This document shows positions 25,331-34,998 of a stretch of 64,000 bases of DNA, piece by piece (position 1 is the first letter of the stretch; the number at the start of each line of letters is the position of its first letter). The position numbers and the translations under genes are program-made. The notes beneath the pieces are model-generated. The model worked only from the letters and a program-made list of their open reading frames with translations, had not been told where the DNA came from and made no database searches. The DNA comes from JALOAD01 sp023228995 [NCBI: Candidatus Muiribacterium halophilum] (GTDB lineage: Bacteria; Muiribacteriota; Muiribacteriia; Muiribacteriales): NCBI GenBank assembly GCA_023228995.1, contig JALOAD010000011.1, forward strand, positions 16,845 to 80,844. Direction: 5' to 3'.

Positions 25331-26671
25331 TCAAATATTAATATTGTAATTTTTTATTCTATACCTTAACATATCTCTAGTTATACCAAGAAGCCTTGCA
25401 GCCTTGCTCTGAGACCCACCGGTCTTCACCATTGCTTTTGTTATATATTCAATTTCAATTTTTTTTACAATATCATCAAGAAGAATACCTGAATCTGATA
25501 TAAATACATTTTTTTTGTCATTATCCTCTTCAATATTAAGAAATGTCTTTTTAATTATATTATCTTCAGAAAGCAATACAGCTCTATGAATTACATTTTT
25601 TAACTCTCTAATATTTCCAGGCCAATTATAATTAATGTATTTATCTATTACTTCATCAGATATTTTTTTTATATCTTTATTAAGTCTTAAATTAGATTCT
25701 TTTATAAAATATTCACATAAAATTGAAATATCTTCTTTTCTCTCCCTTAATGGAGGAATTTCAATTCTAAACACATTAAGTCTATAATAAAGATCATGTC
25801 GAAATTTACAATTTTTTATATAATCCTCAATATTTCTATTAGTTGCAGTAATTATCCTTGAATCAACAGAAACAGGTCTATTTCCACCTAATGGGATAAA
25901 TGATTTATTTTCAACTACTTTTAAAAGTTTTGCCTGAAGTTCTGGCTTCATTTCAGAAATTTCATCTAAAAATAATGTTCCTTCGGAAGTAAGTTCAAAA
26001 AAACCTTTAAAATCTTCTTTAGCATCTGTAAATGCACCTTTTTTATGTCCAAAAAGCTGAGATTCAAGCAAGGTTTCTGAAATAGATGCACAATTTATAT
26101 CAAGAAAAATAGTATTAGCTCTATTGCTTTGAGAATGTATAAAAGAAGCAATAAGCTGTTTGCCTGTACCAGATTCTCCGGTAATAAGAACAGGTTCATC
26201 AGTTTGTGCATATTTTGTAGCTTTTTCTAATATATTATTCATACATTCACTTTTAAACACAAGTTTATTATCAGATTTTGAAGATAAAATTCTATTAGCT
26301 GACTTTGTATTTTTTTCATTTATTATTTTTCTTATAGCATATTTAAGCTCAACCGGTCTAAATGGTTTTTTTATAAAATCAGATATTTTAAGTCTTATTC
26401 CATCAATAAGGTATTCTTCTTCTGGATATCCGCTAATAAGTATTACACTAATACCTTTATTATATAACTTTTTTTCTTTAAGATATTCCATTGAAGAACC
26501 ATCAGGAAGTCTTATATCCATAACAGCAATTTCAGGTTCAAAGCTCTGCAATGTTTTATCAAAATCCTTAATACTTAAACAAGTTTCTACTTCAAATTCA
26601 TCTGAAAGTTCTTTTGAAAGTCTAAATAAAACATCTGCTTCATCTTCAAGAATAAGTATTTTTTCATTCAT
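25331..26671 (-). CDS. Sigma-54-dependent response regulator (NtrC family)
   Basis: A 446-residue activator. A receiver domain (1-120) has phospho-acceptor D52 (VMDIRLPD) and K102. The AAA+ domain has Walker A GESGTGKQ (165-172), Walker B FLDE (234-237), and the sigma-54 contact loop reads GAFTDA (212-217) in place of GAFTGA. A Fis-type HTH ends the protein (SQSKAARLLGITRDMLRYR). AGGAGG lies 5 nt before the ATG at 26671, which overlaps the kinase gene by 8 bp. Targets are unknown; no clear -24/-12 element was found nearby. Confidence 0.93.
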   Translation of the reverse strand: MNEKILILEDEADVLFRLSKELSDEFEVETCLSIKDFDKTLQSFEPEIAVMDIRLPDGSSMEYLKEKKLYNKGISVILISGYPEEEYLIDGIRLKISDFIKKPFRPVELKYAIRKIINEKNTKSANRILSSKSDNKLVFKSECMNNILEKATKYAQTDEPVLITGESGTGKQLIASFIHSQSNRANTIFLDINCASISETLLESQLFGHKKGAFTDAKEDFKGFFELTSEGTLFLDEISEMKPELQAKLLKVVENKSFIPLGGNRPVSVDSRIITATNRNIEDYIKNCKFRHDLYYRLNVFRIEIPPLRERKEDISILCEYFIKESNLRLNKDIKKISDEVIDKYINYNWPGNIRELKNVIHRAVLLSEDNIIKKTFLNIEEDNDKKNVFISDSGILLDDIVKKIEIEYITKAMVKTGGSQSKAARLLGITRDMLRYRIKNYNINI

Positions 26672-28043
26672 TAGCACCTCCTAATTGTATAACAAATTCA
26701 CAAAAATTACCCTTTTGCGAATTGACTGTAATATTACCATTATGCATATTTACAACATTGTATACCATTGATAATCCAAGCCCAGTACCTTGAGATCCTG
26801 TTGTAAAAAAAGGATCAAATATTCTGTCTATTATATCATTATCTATACCATTTCCATTATCTTTAAATATAATATTTATTTTTTCATCTTTTTTTGTTAA
26901 TTTAATAAAAATTTCTTTATACTCTTTATCTTTTAACGCATTTTTTGAATTCATAAATAAATTAAGTAATGCTTGTTCTATTTTTTCACAATCTGCAAAA
27001 ATATTAAAATTATCTCCTTCTTTTTCAAATATTATATTTATATCTTTTGCAGCTTTTCTAAAAAAAACAATTATATTCTCAAGATTTGATGAAATATCAA
27101 TATCTTTTTTTTGATATTTTTCAATTCTAGCATAATCTAAAAATCCAGATACAAGTTTATCAATCCTGCCAACTTGTTCTAAAACTATTTTAATTGCATC
27201 TTTATCAGAAGAATCAAAATTATACAAAATATTTGATATTACATTAAGAGGGTTTTTTATTTCATGGGCAATTCCTGCAACAAGACTTCCAAGAGCTGAA
27301 AGTTTTTTACTATGATAAATTCTTTTATTTATTTCATTTATATGTTCAATTTTTTTTAAAAGTTCTTTTTCAAGATTTATATTTGTATTTTGTAATTTTT
27401 TTCTTGATTCTCTAAGCTCATTAATTAAAAAATAAAATTCTTTTGCTAAAAACTCAATTTCATCTCCTGTATTAATACTTTCAAATTCTGAAATATCAAT
27501 ATCATCAATATTTTTTTTTAAAACTTTCCTAAGTTTAACAACAGGCCCCGATATATATGAAGAAAAATAAATCATAAGAATTATTCCAAAAAGCAATGCT
27601 AAAAAAATAAACATACTAATTGTACGATTTATATAATCCATTTCTTTAAGATGAAGATTGTAAAGATTATTTAAAGTTTTTTCAGTAAAATCAATAAAAT
27701 TGTATATATCACCATATATAAGATTATTATCAATTATATTTCTATATATTTCCTCAAAACCTTTTTCTTTTAAACTAAGTTCTTTTACAGTAGTTCTTAT
27801 ATTTTCAATTTCATTATTAAGATTTACTAATTCATCTTTATCAACATAAGTAATATTTCCCATATTAAAATATTTAACTTTTAATTTGTTGATTTTAACA
27901 ATAAGTTCATATTCTTTTACAGATACTTTGAAAACATTATCAATTCTACGAAATTTTAATAAAAAAAATATAGATATACCAAGTATAATGAAGATGAAAA
28001 TGCTATATGTAAATAATAATCTTGCATTAATCTTTGTTTTCAT
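26664..28043 (-). CDS. Membrane sensor histidine kinase
   Basis: A 459-residue kinase with helices at about 11-29 and 142-163 around a small extracytoplasmic helical sensor, a HAMP-like linker, a HisKA helix with H260 (AGIAHEIKNPLN) and an HATPase domain with N box MNSKNALKD, FKDNGNGID and TGLGLSMVYNVV. It directly precedes and overlaps the NtrC-type regulator, so they form a cognate pair. The signal is unknown. No PAS domain is seen. Confidence 0.93.
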   Translation of the reverse strand: MKTKINARLLFTYSIFIFIILGISIFFLLKFRRIDNVFKVSVKEYELIVKINKLKVKYFNMGNITYVDKDELVNLNNEIENIRTTVKELSLKEKGFEEIYRNIIDNNLIYGDIYNFIDFTEKTLNNLYNLHLKEMDYINRTISMFIFLALLFGIILMIYFSSYISGPVVKLRKVLKKNIDDIDISEFESINTGDEIEFLAKEFYFLINELRESRKKLQNTNINLEKELLKKIEHINEINKRIYHSKKLSALGSLVAGIAHEIKNPLNVISNILYNFDSSDKDAIKIVLEQVGRIDKLVSGFLDYARIEKYQKKDIDISSNLENIIVFFRKAAKDINIIFEKEGDNFNIFADCEKIEQALLNLFMNSKNALKDKEYKEIFIKLTKKDEKINIIFKDNGNGIDNDIIDRIFDPFFTTGSQGTGLGLSMVYNVVNMHNGNITVNSQKGNFCEFVIQLGGANE

Positions 28044-28074
28044 TATTAAATTCTCTGATTAAAAGTAACTTTTG

Positions 28075-28608
28075 CTAAAAAACAAATTTTTCAACTGAAA
28101 AAGAAAAAATTAAAAATCCTGAAAAATCTTTTTTATCTACTTTACATCCTGTTTTTTCAATAAGTTCAGTTATTATTTCAACATTTGTTTTTTTAGTCTT
28201 TTCTGGCAATCTAAAAGCTGTTTTTCCTAATTGCTGTATAATTAAACCTTGTTTTGAAACATCTATATTATCAATTGATTTTACAGCTTTTATTCTTTCA
28301 GTTAAAAATAATTCAAAAGTCATATTTTTTATCTGTTCTGGATCAGGCATATTTTTTTTAGAATCGCCTTTTATAACCATAAGAAGCATATCTCTAAGAT
28401 TAAGAAGAAATGTTCTATCCATAGTTATATGACAAGCTTCTCCTATAATTTCATTATTATGTTTTACAATTATTCCAATACCAGATTTCAAATCAAATAT
28501 TTCTGGATAATCTTTTTCATCAAATTCAAATACATTACTATTTGTTATATACTCATTCAATATATTTCTAACAAAAAGTTCTAATTCTTTTTTTATACTA
28601 TTTATCAT
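28075..28608 (-). CDS. Protein of unknown function, 177 residues
   Basis: A soluble mixed alpha/beta protein, with no signal peptide and no family that I recognise. It has an N-terminal helix (KELELFVRNILNEY), a beta segment (GIGIIVKHNNEIIGEACH) and a C-terminal strand pair (FSGFLIFSFSVEKFVF). The layout is loosely like CheC/CheX-type or heme-NO-binding folds, but no diagnostic residues are seen. It lies between an outer-membrane protein gene and the histidine kinase, 31 bp from the latter, so a role in that signalling unit is possible. Confidence 0.6.
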   Translation of the reverse strand: MINSIKKELELFVRNILNEYITNSNVFEFDEKDYPEIFDLKSGIGIIVKHNNEIIGEACHITMDRTFLLNLRDMLLMVIKGDSKKNMPDPEQIKNMTFELFLTERIKAVKSIDNIDVSKQGLIIQQLGKTAFRLPEKTKKTNVEIITELIEKTGCKVDKKDFSGFLIFSFSVEKFVF

Positions 28609-28619
28609 TATTTAATCTC

Positions 28620-29558
28620 CTAAAATTTATAATCAAACCCTGCTCCAGTTACCTGATAATTATTAAGTATATCATCAATATAGAAGAAAAACACTTCATA
28701 ATCATCTTTTGAACCAACAATTCTAAATACACTCTGAGCTTTTTGATTATAAAAACCCATTACAAGTTCGCTTTCAAGTTGGATATATGGGCTTAAAACA
28801 TATTTAATACCAATATCAGCTTTCGATTTATCAGAATTAATATTGTAAACAAAATTTAAAATTGCCTGAATATTATTATCAAGAGAATAATCTGCAGAAA
28901 GTATCAAAGAATCATTTCCTCCTCTCGTGACATACGAGATTGCAGAAGATAAACCCTCAAAACTACCAATTTTACTTTTTAAAGCAAACACATTGCTTTC
29001 TGTAACAACATTAAAAGAACTATCCTCAGTTACAAAAAATGAAAACCCAACTTCTATATCTTTTTCAACTCCACTAACTAATCTAATATTTGAAGAATTT
29101 CTATGAAATTCATTACCTTTAAATGCAAAATCAATTCTCGAAAAACTATAACTCAATATAGTTTTTTCAGGTGAAAGTATATTGCAATCAATTAAATTTA
29201 AAATACCACTAATTCCATAATGTGAAGATGTAATTTTAAAAATATCACTTGAAATTGTATTTGTATTTTTTGTCATTTTATTCATAGTAAATGAAAACTG
29301 ACTATCTTTTTGTATTATTAGATTTTTAGAATAATCAATATATCCATCTTTTACTGCTTTTAAAAAAATATTATCTGAAACTTGTGAAATATTAAAATAT
29401 CCATTTTCATCACTCATATAAACTTCATCATTTACAGTAATTGTAACATCAGAAACAACATTCATACTACTATCAAATATATTTCCATGAATTGTAAAAG
29501 AAAAAGTATTAAAACTAAATAATAAAGCAATAAAACAGTAAATAATTGCTTTTTTCAT
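28620..29558 (-). CDS. Exported protein: carboxypeptidase-regulatory-like domain plus beta-rich barrel-like part
   Basis: A 312-residue protein with a signal peptide (1-20), then a CarboxypepD_reg-like Ig domain (about 22-95: IHGNIFDSS, SDENGYFNISQV). A beta-rich region follows with alternating residues, ending in F (GAGFDYKF), as in outer-membrane barrels. It probably sits in the outer membrane. The start overlaps the TPR gene stop as ATGA, linking the two. Specific function unknown. Confidence 0.72.
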   Translation of the reverse strand: MKKAIIYCFIALLFSFNTFSFTIHGNIFDSSMNVVSDVTITVNDEVYMSDENGYFNISQVSDNIFLKAVKDGYIDYSKNLIIQKDSQFSFTMNKMTKNTNTISSDIFKITSSHYGISGILNLIDCNILSPEKTILSYSFSRIDFAFKGNEFHRNSSNIRLVSGVEKDIEVGFSFFVTEDSSFNVVTESNVFALKSKIGSFEGLSSAISYVTRGGNDSLILSADYSLDNNIQAILNFVYNINSDKSKADIGIKYVLSPYIQLESELVMGFYNQKAQSVFRIVGSKDDYEVFFFYIDDILNNYQVTGAGFDYKF

Positions 29559-32077
29559 GTTTCATCCGTCGATAATGCAAGGTTTTCATATCTTTCAAAT
29601 ACATCTCTATAAGAAATATCAATTCTGCATATTTTATCATACATTTTTACAGCATTTTCAAGATCTCCGTTTTCCTCAAGCTTTCTACCTATCTGATAAA
29701 TAAGTTCTTTAAGTTTTCTTTCCATAAGTTCTTCATCAAAATTATTTTTTTCATACTGTTTAAGAGCTGATTCTATCATATCTTTTTTTAAATAAGCATA
29801 AGTTAAATAAAATCCAGTATCATTTTTTCTAAAAGAGTTATCAAAAAGTTCATTGAATATAGTAATTGCATCATTATATTCCCCATCATTAAACAAAGCT
29901 TTAGCTCTAGAAAATTTCTCCTCTTCACTCTCTTCAATTATGCTTTTCTTAGTTTCAGAATACGATGCTCTTAATTTTCTAAGGTCTTTAATATTATCAG
30001 ATATATAATAATTACCTGGATCTATTTGAAGAAGATTTTCATATTCTATAAGAGCTTGATTAAGATTTCCATTCGCAATAAAACTTTTTTTAAATATATC
30101 ATGAGCTTCAGCATTATTTATATCTCTTCTAAATACAAATTTAACTTCCTTAATAGCTTTTTCATATTCACCAATAGCACAATAAGTTTTTGCAACTAAA
30201 ATATGAACAGCAATATTTTCAAAATCAAATTCAAGTAATTTATTAAAGACTTTTAATGAATTTTTATTGTATATTTCAGCTTTTTTATATTCATCACCTA
30301 AAAGATTTAAAACTTCAAGATTATCTTTTTCATGAACAAATACTTTTTCAAGAATATTAATTTTATTTTCGTCAAAAATTTCAATTTCAGGTTTAAAATC
30401 AGGATTTCTCTTTTTTTCCCAAAAGTATTTTACAATTATTTTTAATAATCTTATATTATCTGGCTCTTTAATAAAAAGAACTTTATAAGAATATAAAGCT
30501 TCTTTTGTGAAAATTTCTTTTTTAAGATTTATCATAGCATAATAGCTCATGAGTTCTTCATCTTCAGCAATTATCTTTTCAGCTTCTTTAAGAAGAATTT
30601 CAGCTTGATCAACATCTCTAAGCTGTATATAAGAAAAAATAAGCATTTTATAAATTTTAATTTTCTTTTGTCTTACAAATTTATATTTTCTGACTGTTTC
30701 TAAAAGTTCAACAACATCAGACCATGATCTTTTTGCAAAAAACTCTTCTGCTTTTTTTATATTAACTCTTTTTTTAACAATAGGAGAATTATAAGCTATT
30801 AAAAATATCAATATTATAAGTAATGCATACACAAAATAATTTTTTAGACTTGGCAAAAATAATTTCATCTTTATATCTGAAATTCTCTTTTCTATATTAT
30901 TATCAATATTAGGATACTTATTAAGATAATCCTTAAAATTTTCTTTAATATAAGAAAAATGTTTTCTTGAACTTATATAATCGCCAATAAAGTAATAACT
31001 ATCTGCAAGGTAAATCCATACTTTAATATCAGTTTTATCATTTTCAAGTATTTTAAAACAATATTCAATTTGTTTTTCATAATCTTCTAAATTTTTATAA
31101 CTTTCCATTATCTTCATGTTAAGAATATTCTGATTAAGATTGTTAGGAATAGTTTCTGACGCTTTTTTTAAATAAGATACAGCCTGATGATATCTTCCAA
31201 TCTTAAACATCTTCATTCCATCTGTAAATAACTTTTCAGCTTCATTTGAAATATTATAATCTTCTTTTATTTTATCTCTAAAATTAAGATATATTGAATT
31301 GTTTTTAGATAAAGTAATTGCTTTTTCTATATTTTCTAAAGCAGCTGTCCAATTTTTCATCCTATAATAATCATTTGATTTTATATAAGAAGTTTCGGCA
31401 ATATCATCTACTTCATTTTTTTTAATTGTTTCTTTACTAATATTATTTTGTCCATATTTTGTCTTTTCATCTAAAATACTTTTTAAAGATTCAAATATTG
31501 AAGGGTCATCTGGTGCAAGATGAAATGCTTTTTCAATATTTTCAGAAGCTTTTTCAAAATTCCCGCTTCCCTGATAAACCTTAGCTGCAATTTCATATAA
31601 ACGAGCACTTCTTGGAAGAAATTCCTTAGCTTTTTCAAAAATATCAAGAGCTTCTCTAAATTCTTTGTTTAAAAAATATATATTTATAAGTTCTATATAC
31701 CATTTTTCCTCATACTTAAAGGAATCTATCTTTAACTTAAGATCATTTACTGAAGAACGGCGTATTTCTTCAAGAAGCTTTATTGAAGGTTCGTCAGAAG
31801 GATACATTGACAATATAAATCTGGTTTCTTCAAGTGCTTTAGAATAATCATTAACTTTAAAAAAACAAACAGCCAGATTATATCTTGCATTAAGATCTTC
31901 TTGCTTAATAATAAGAGCTTTTTTAAAAAGATCTTTAGCCTGACCATAATCACTTGAATTAAAATACATAATACCTTGCTTCATATATGTATCAAAATCA
32001 GAAGCATAAATATTCATGCAAAAAAAAGCTATAAAAAATATAATATATAATTTTAAATATTTAATGGTTTTCCACAT
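29555..32077 (-). CDS. Large TPR protein with signal/anchor and central membrane helix
   Basis: An 840-residue protein. A signal peptide or anchor (about 8-25) is followed by several TPR units (YMKQGIMYFNSSDYGQAKDLF; SNDYYRMKNWTAALENIEKA). A membrane helix at about 415-432 (FVYALLIILIFLIAY) leads into a second TPR block on the other side of the membrane. TPR arrays bind proteins; the split layout suggests a link across the inner membrane. It overlaps the neighbouring TPR-zinc-ribbon gene by 25 bp and the outer-membrane protein gene by 4 bp, so the three may act together. Confidence 0.8.
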   Translation of the reverse strand: MWKTIKYLKLYIIFFIAFFCMNIYASDFDTYMKQGIMYFNSSDYGQAKDLFKKALIIKQEDLNARYNLAVCFFKVNDYSKALEETRFILSMYPSDEPSIKLLEEIRRSSVNDLKLKIDSFKYEEKWYIELINIYFLNKEFREALDIFEKAKEFLPRSARLYEIAAKVYQGSGNFEKASENIEKAFHLAPDDPSIFESLKSILDEKTKYGQNNISKETIKKNEVDDIAETSYIKSNDYYRMKNWTAALENIEKAITLSKNNSIYLNFRDKIKEDYNISNEAEKLFTDGMKMFKIGRYHQAVSYLKKASETIPNNLNQNILNMKIMESYKNLEDYEKQIEYCFKILENDKTDIKVWIYLADSYYFIGDYISSRKHFSYIKENFKDYLNKYPNIDNNIEKRISDIKMKLFLPSLKNYFVYALLIILIFLIAYNSPIVKKRVNIKKAEEFFAKRSWSDVVELLETVRKYKFVRQKKIKIYKMLIFSYIQLRDVDQAEILLKEAEKIIAEDEELMSYYAMINLKKEIFTKEALYSYKVLFIKEPDNIRLLKIIVKYFWEKKRNPDFKPEIEIFDENKINILEKVFVHEKDNLEVLNLLGDEYKKAEIYNKNSLKVFNKLLEFDFENIAVHILVAKTYCAIGEYEKAIKEVKFVFRRDINNAEAHDIFKKSFIANGNLNQALIEYENLLQIDPGNYYISDNIKDLRKLRASYSETKKSIIEESEEEKFSRAKALFNDGEYNDAITIFNELFDNSFRKNDTGFYLTYAYLKKDMIESALKQYEKNNFDEELMERKLKELIYQIGRKLEENGDLENAVKMYDKICRIDISYRDVFERYENLALSTDET

Positions 32078-33381
32078 TTTTCACAAAATTTTTGTTCACT
32101 AGTATTAATATGAGCACATACAGGACAAATTTTAATTCCTTGTTCCATAATAGAATTTTTATCTTTTATCATACGATTTTCTATATCCAAACCCTCTTTT
32201 CTTTTTTCATGTTCATCAAACATATTTTCTAAAAAAACTGATTCAGGATATTTTTTCCTTAACTCAGTGTAAAACTCTTTTAAATTATCCATTTTCCCGG
32301 TAGCTTTAGCACTATCAAAAAATATTTTATGAAGATTTTTATCTTCCATAAATTCTTTCATACTTAAAAAATCTTTGGCAAATTTATAAGCTTGTTCATG
32401 TTTTTTATTAGAAACATAACATTTTAATAAAGTGCTTTTAAGTTTATTATCATCAGGTCTCAATTTTTCAAGAACTTTTTCATATATAGGAATCATAGCA
32501 GGATCAAGATCCTGTTTTCTAATACCTCTAAGACAAATCATATCAGCAGCATCAAGATTTTCTGGATTATATCTATAAATTTTATTATATATATTCATAG
32601 CAGAATCATTTATATCTTTTCTTGCAACATAATAATCAAAAAGCATATTTATAATCTTAGTATCGCTTGGATTTTTTTGTAATTTAATCTCATATTCTTT
32701 TATTGCCATTGGTGAAGTATCATTTGTCTTTATAAAAATTTCACAAAGAAGATCATGAAGCTCAGGTGAAATAGTTTTCATTCTAATACCATTCATTGCA
32801 TATTTTTTAGCATTAGTATAAACACCCATTTTATAATAAGCTTTTGCCAAAGTTGCATTTATAAAATATTTATCTGGAATTGTAAAAGAATATGGTTTAT
32901 CTAAAATACTTCTTGTAATCTTAACTGTATTTTCATAATTACCTTTTAAAAATTCATCTTTTATTTTAATAAGATCAGCATCTTTTCCTTTTTCAAGTCT
33001 GTTTTCAGCACCAGCATTATAAACTGAAATAATTTTAAATACAAAAGAAAAAAACATTATAAATCCAACAATATAAAAAGCAATCTTAAATCTATCAATA
33101 AAATCCATAGCTTCAGCTTTATAATGATTCATTTTAAGTTTCATATTTTGTGGTCTCATTGTATAAGCTGTAAGATAATTTTCACTTGCTTTCTTATAAT
33201 CTTTGTTTTTATAAGCTTCTTCAGCTACTTTTATAATAAAATCAGGATTTTTCTTTTGCTCCATAAGCTTTTCTTCTTCTAATTTTCTTTCAAATATCGA
33301 ATCAAAAACGTCTTTTTTCTTTTCTTCAGAAAAACTTACAAAAGACATTAAAACAAGAAAAACAAAAAATATTTTTTTCAA
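32053..33381 (-). CDS. TPR membrane protein with C-terminal zinc ribbon
   Basis: A 442-residue protein with a signal peptide (KKIFFVFLVLMSFVSFS), TPR units on both sides of a central membrane helix (near 104-124) and a C-terminal zinc ribbon (CPVCAHINTSEQKFCEKCG). The only start that fits is TTG at 33381: AAAGGAGG lies 4-5 nt upstream, it overlaps the preceding TGA as TTGA, and it yields a clean signal peptide. The ribbon after the membrane helix would be cytosolic. Function is unknown; pairing with the 840-residue TPR protein suggests a joint complex. Confidence 0.78.
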   Translation of the reverse strand: MKKIFFVFLVLMSFVSFSEEKKKDVFDSIFERKLEEEKLMEQKKNPDFIIKVAEEAYKNKDYKKASENYLTAYTMRPQNMKLKMNHYKAEAMDFIDRFKIAFYIVGFIMFFSFVFKIISVYNAGAENRLEKGKDADLIKIKDEFLKGNYENTVKITRSILDKPYSFTIPDKYFINATLAKAYYKMGVYTNAKKYAMNGIRMKTISPELHDLLCEIFIKTNDTSPMAIKEYEIKLQKNPSDTKIINMLFDYYVARKDINDSAMNIYNKIYRYNPENLDAADMICLRGIRKQDLDPAMIPIYEKVLEKLRPDDNKLKSTLLKCYVSNKKHEQAYKFAKDFLSMKEFMEDKNLHKIFFDSAKATGKMDNLKEFYTELRKKYPESVFLENMFDEHEKRKEGLDIENRMIKDKNSIMEQGIKICPVCAHINTSEQKFCEKCGKPLNI

Positions 33382-34193
33382 AACGCCTCCTTTAATTTGC
33401 AAAAATATAAATAATCTATACAGAAATTCCCAATTTCAGGATTTTTATCTCCATTTCCATGATAATCACTACCACCAGTAATAAGCATATTTTTTTTCTT
33501 TGCTAAATCTAAAAACTCTTGCATAAGATTACTATCGTGTGAAGGATGAAATACTTCAATTCCATCTATGCCTTTTTTTATAACAATATCAAAATAATCT
33601 CTGTTTTTTAAAACACCCGGGTGAGCTATAACAGCAATACCATTATTATCTTTAATAAGTTTAATAGTATTTTCAATATCCATGCCATTATCACGCTCAG
33701 CATAACCAGGAAGCCCGATTGACAAAAAATTATTAAAAGCTTCATTTTTATTTTTCACATAATTTTTTTCAATCATAGCCATAGCAATATGAGGTCTTCC
33801 AATATAATCACTTGCTCCTGTAAATTTTATCACATCTTCTATTGATAAGACAATATTAAGTTTTGAAAGTTTAGCTAATATTTGATAAGCACGCTGAATT
33901 CGTTTTTTTCTAAGTGTTTTAAGTATATCTTGAACTTCATTTGAAACAGGAGAATTAAAATATCCAATTATATGTATTTCATCATCTGGCATATCAACAG
34001 AAAACTCTATACCTCTAATAACTTCTACACCACAAGTTTTTCCGCAATTAACTGCTTCTTCAACACCATTCATAGTATCATGGTCAGTTATAGACATACC
34101 AATAATACCATTTTGAGAAGCTGATTTTACAATATCTGTAGGAGAAAAACATCCATCTGAAGCTGTAGTGTGAATATGAAGGTCTATTGCCAC
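33378..34193 (-). CDS. PHP-domain metal-dependent phosphoesterase
   Basis: A 271-residue PHP protein of the TrpH/YciV (RNase AM) type. Metal motifs are DLHIHTTASDG (H6, H8, D13), SITDHDTMNG near 35-44, GIEFS near 60 and AVIAHPG near 190, with a late GGSDYHG. Members hydrolyse nucleotides or short RNA 5' ends; the substrate here is not fixed. The start is GTG at 34193 with AAGGAG upstream, overlapping the lipoprotein gene end by 10 bp. Confidence 0.88.
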   Translation of the reverse strand: MAIDLHIHTTASDGCFSPTDIVKSASQNGIIGMSITDHDTMNGVEEAVNCGKTCGVEVIRGIEFSVDMPDDEIHIIGYFNSPVSNEVQDILKTLRKKRIQRAYQILAKLSKLNIVLSIEDVIKFTGASDYIGRPHIAMAMIEKNYVKNKNEAFNNFLSIGLPGYAERDNGMDIENTIKLIKDNNGIAVIAHPGVLKNRDYFDIVIKKGIDGIEVFHPSHDSNLMQEFLDLAKKKNMLITGGSDYHGNGDKNPEIGNFCIDYLYFCKLKEAF

Positions 34194-34969
34194 TCAGTTG
34201 CTCCTTCATAAAAAAAATAGTTTATTTCATCTTTATACGAAGAATTCTTTGGAGGAGAATTTCTATTTACATTTTTAAACCAGAATAGTTTCATCGGATC
34301 TTTTGATCTTGCTTCTTCTTCTGTTACAAATCTCCATTTCACTTTTATTTTACCATTTCTTTTTCCAGTAAGATACTCCATAGCTGTTGGAGAAATATCA
34401 ATACCTGCTCCATTACATTCTATAGTCTGCATTTTAGAAAATATTCCCTGTTTTGCATATTGATCATAAAGATTAACAATTTCACCTATATTTTCTTCAG
34501 TTTTTGGTCTTATTTCAGGAACTCCATTCATAGCACTAAATACATATTGAAAATCCTCAACAAACCATGGTCCAACATCTTCCCATTGACAATATAGATA
34601 TTTACCATCTTTTTCATTTATTATCTCAACCCATTTATTTTTAACAGGTTGACTTAAAAGCTGATATGACCAACCAAGTGGAATTTTAAAACCTTTCTCA
34701 TATGCCATTTTAAAAGTTACATTATTAAAAGGAAGAGCATAATAATAAGGATTTATCTCTGTTTTTTCTCCCCAAGCAGAATCTCCAGATGAAAGATCAT
34801 CTTCATCTAAAAGAATTGAAAAATTTGTACAAATTATATTATTATGATAAAAATATGTATTATTAACAACTACAACATCATCATCTTCAAAAAAACATCC
34901 AGTTGCATAAAATAAAACTACAGAAATTAGAACAAAAAATAAAAAAATCTTAATATTTTTCAAAAACAT
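34184..34969 (-). CDS. Probable lipoprotein with RlpA-like double-psi beta-barrel
   Basis: A 261-residue protein. A hydrophobic N-terminus ends in ATGC, giving a plausible but weak lipobox (C25; position -3 is Ala). The C-terminal part has WEDVGPWFVEDF and, later, GIDISPTAMEYLTG with VKWRFV. This matches the RlpA-type double-psi barrel pattern (DxGPF ... IDLSxxA ... V), a fold that can bind or cut peptidoglycan. Some RlpA catalytic residues cannot be placed with certainty. It precedes the PHP gene, overlapping by 10 bp. Confidence 0.65.
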   Translation of the reverse strand: MFLKNIKIFLFFVLISVVLFYATGCFFEDDDVVVVNNTYFYHNNIICTNFSILLDEDDLSSGDSAWGEKTEINPYYYALPFNNVTFKMAYEKGFKIPLGWSYQLLSQPVKNKWVEIINEKDGKYLYCQWEDVGPWFVEDFQYVFSAMNGVPEIRPKTEENIGEIVNLYDQYAKQGIFSKMQTIECNGAGIDISPTAMEYLTGKRNGKIKVKWRFVTEEEARSKDPMKLFWFKNVNRNSPPKNSSYKDEINYFFYEGATEWQ

Positions 34970-34998
34970 CTTTATAAACCCCGTATTAAAACCACTTA

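Noticed and set aside
26160-26684. Plus-strand frame of 174 codons opposite the NtrC-type gene
   Set aside because: Ser/Ile-rich antisense shadow of a conserved AAA+ domain, without ribosome site.
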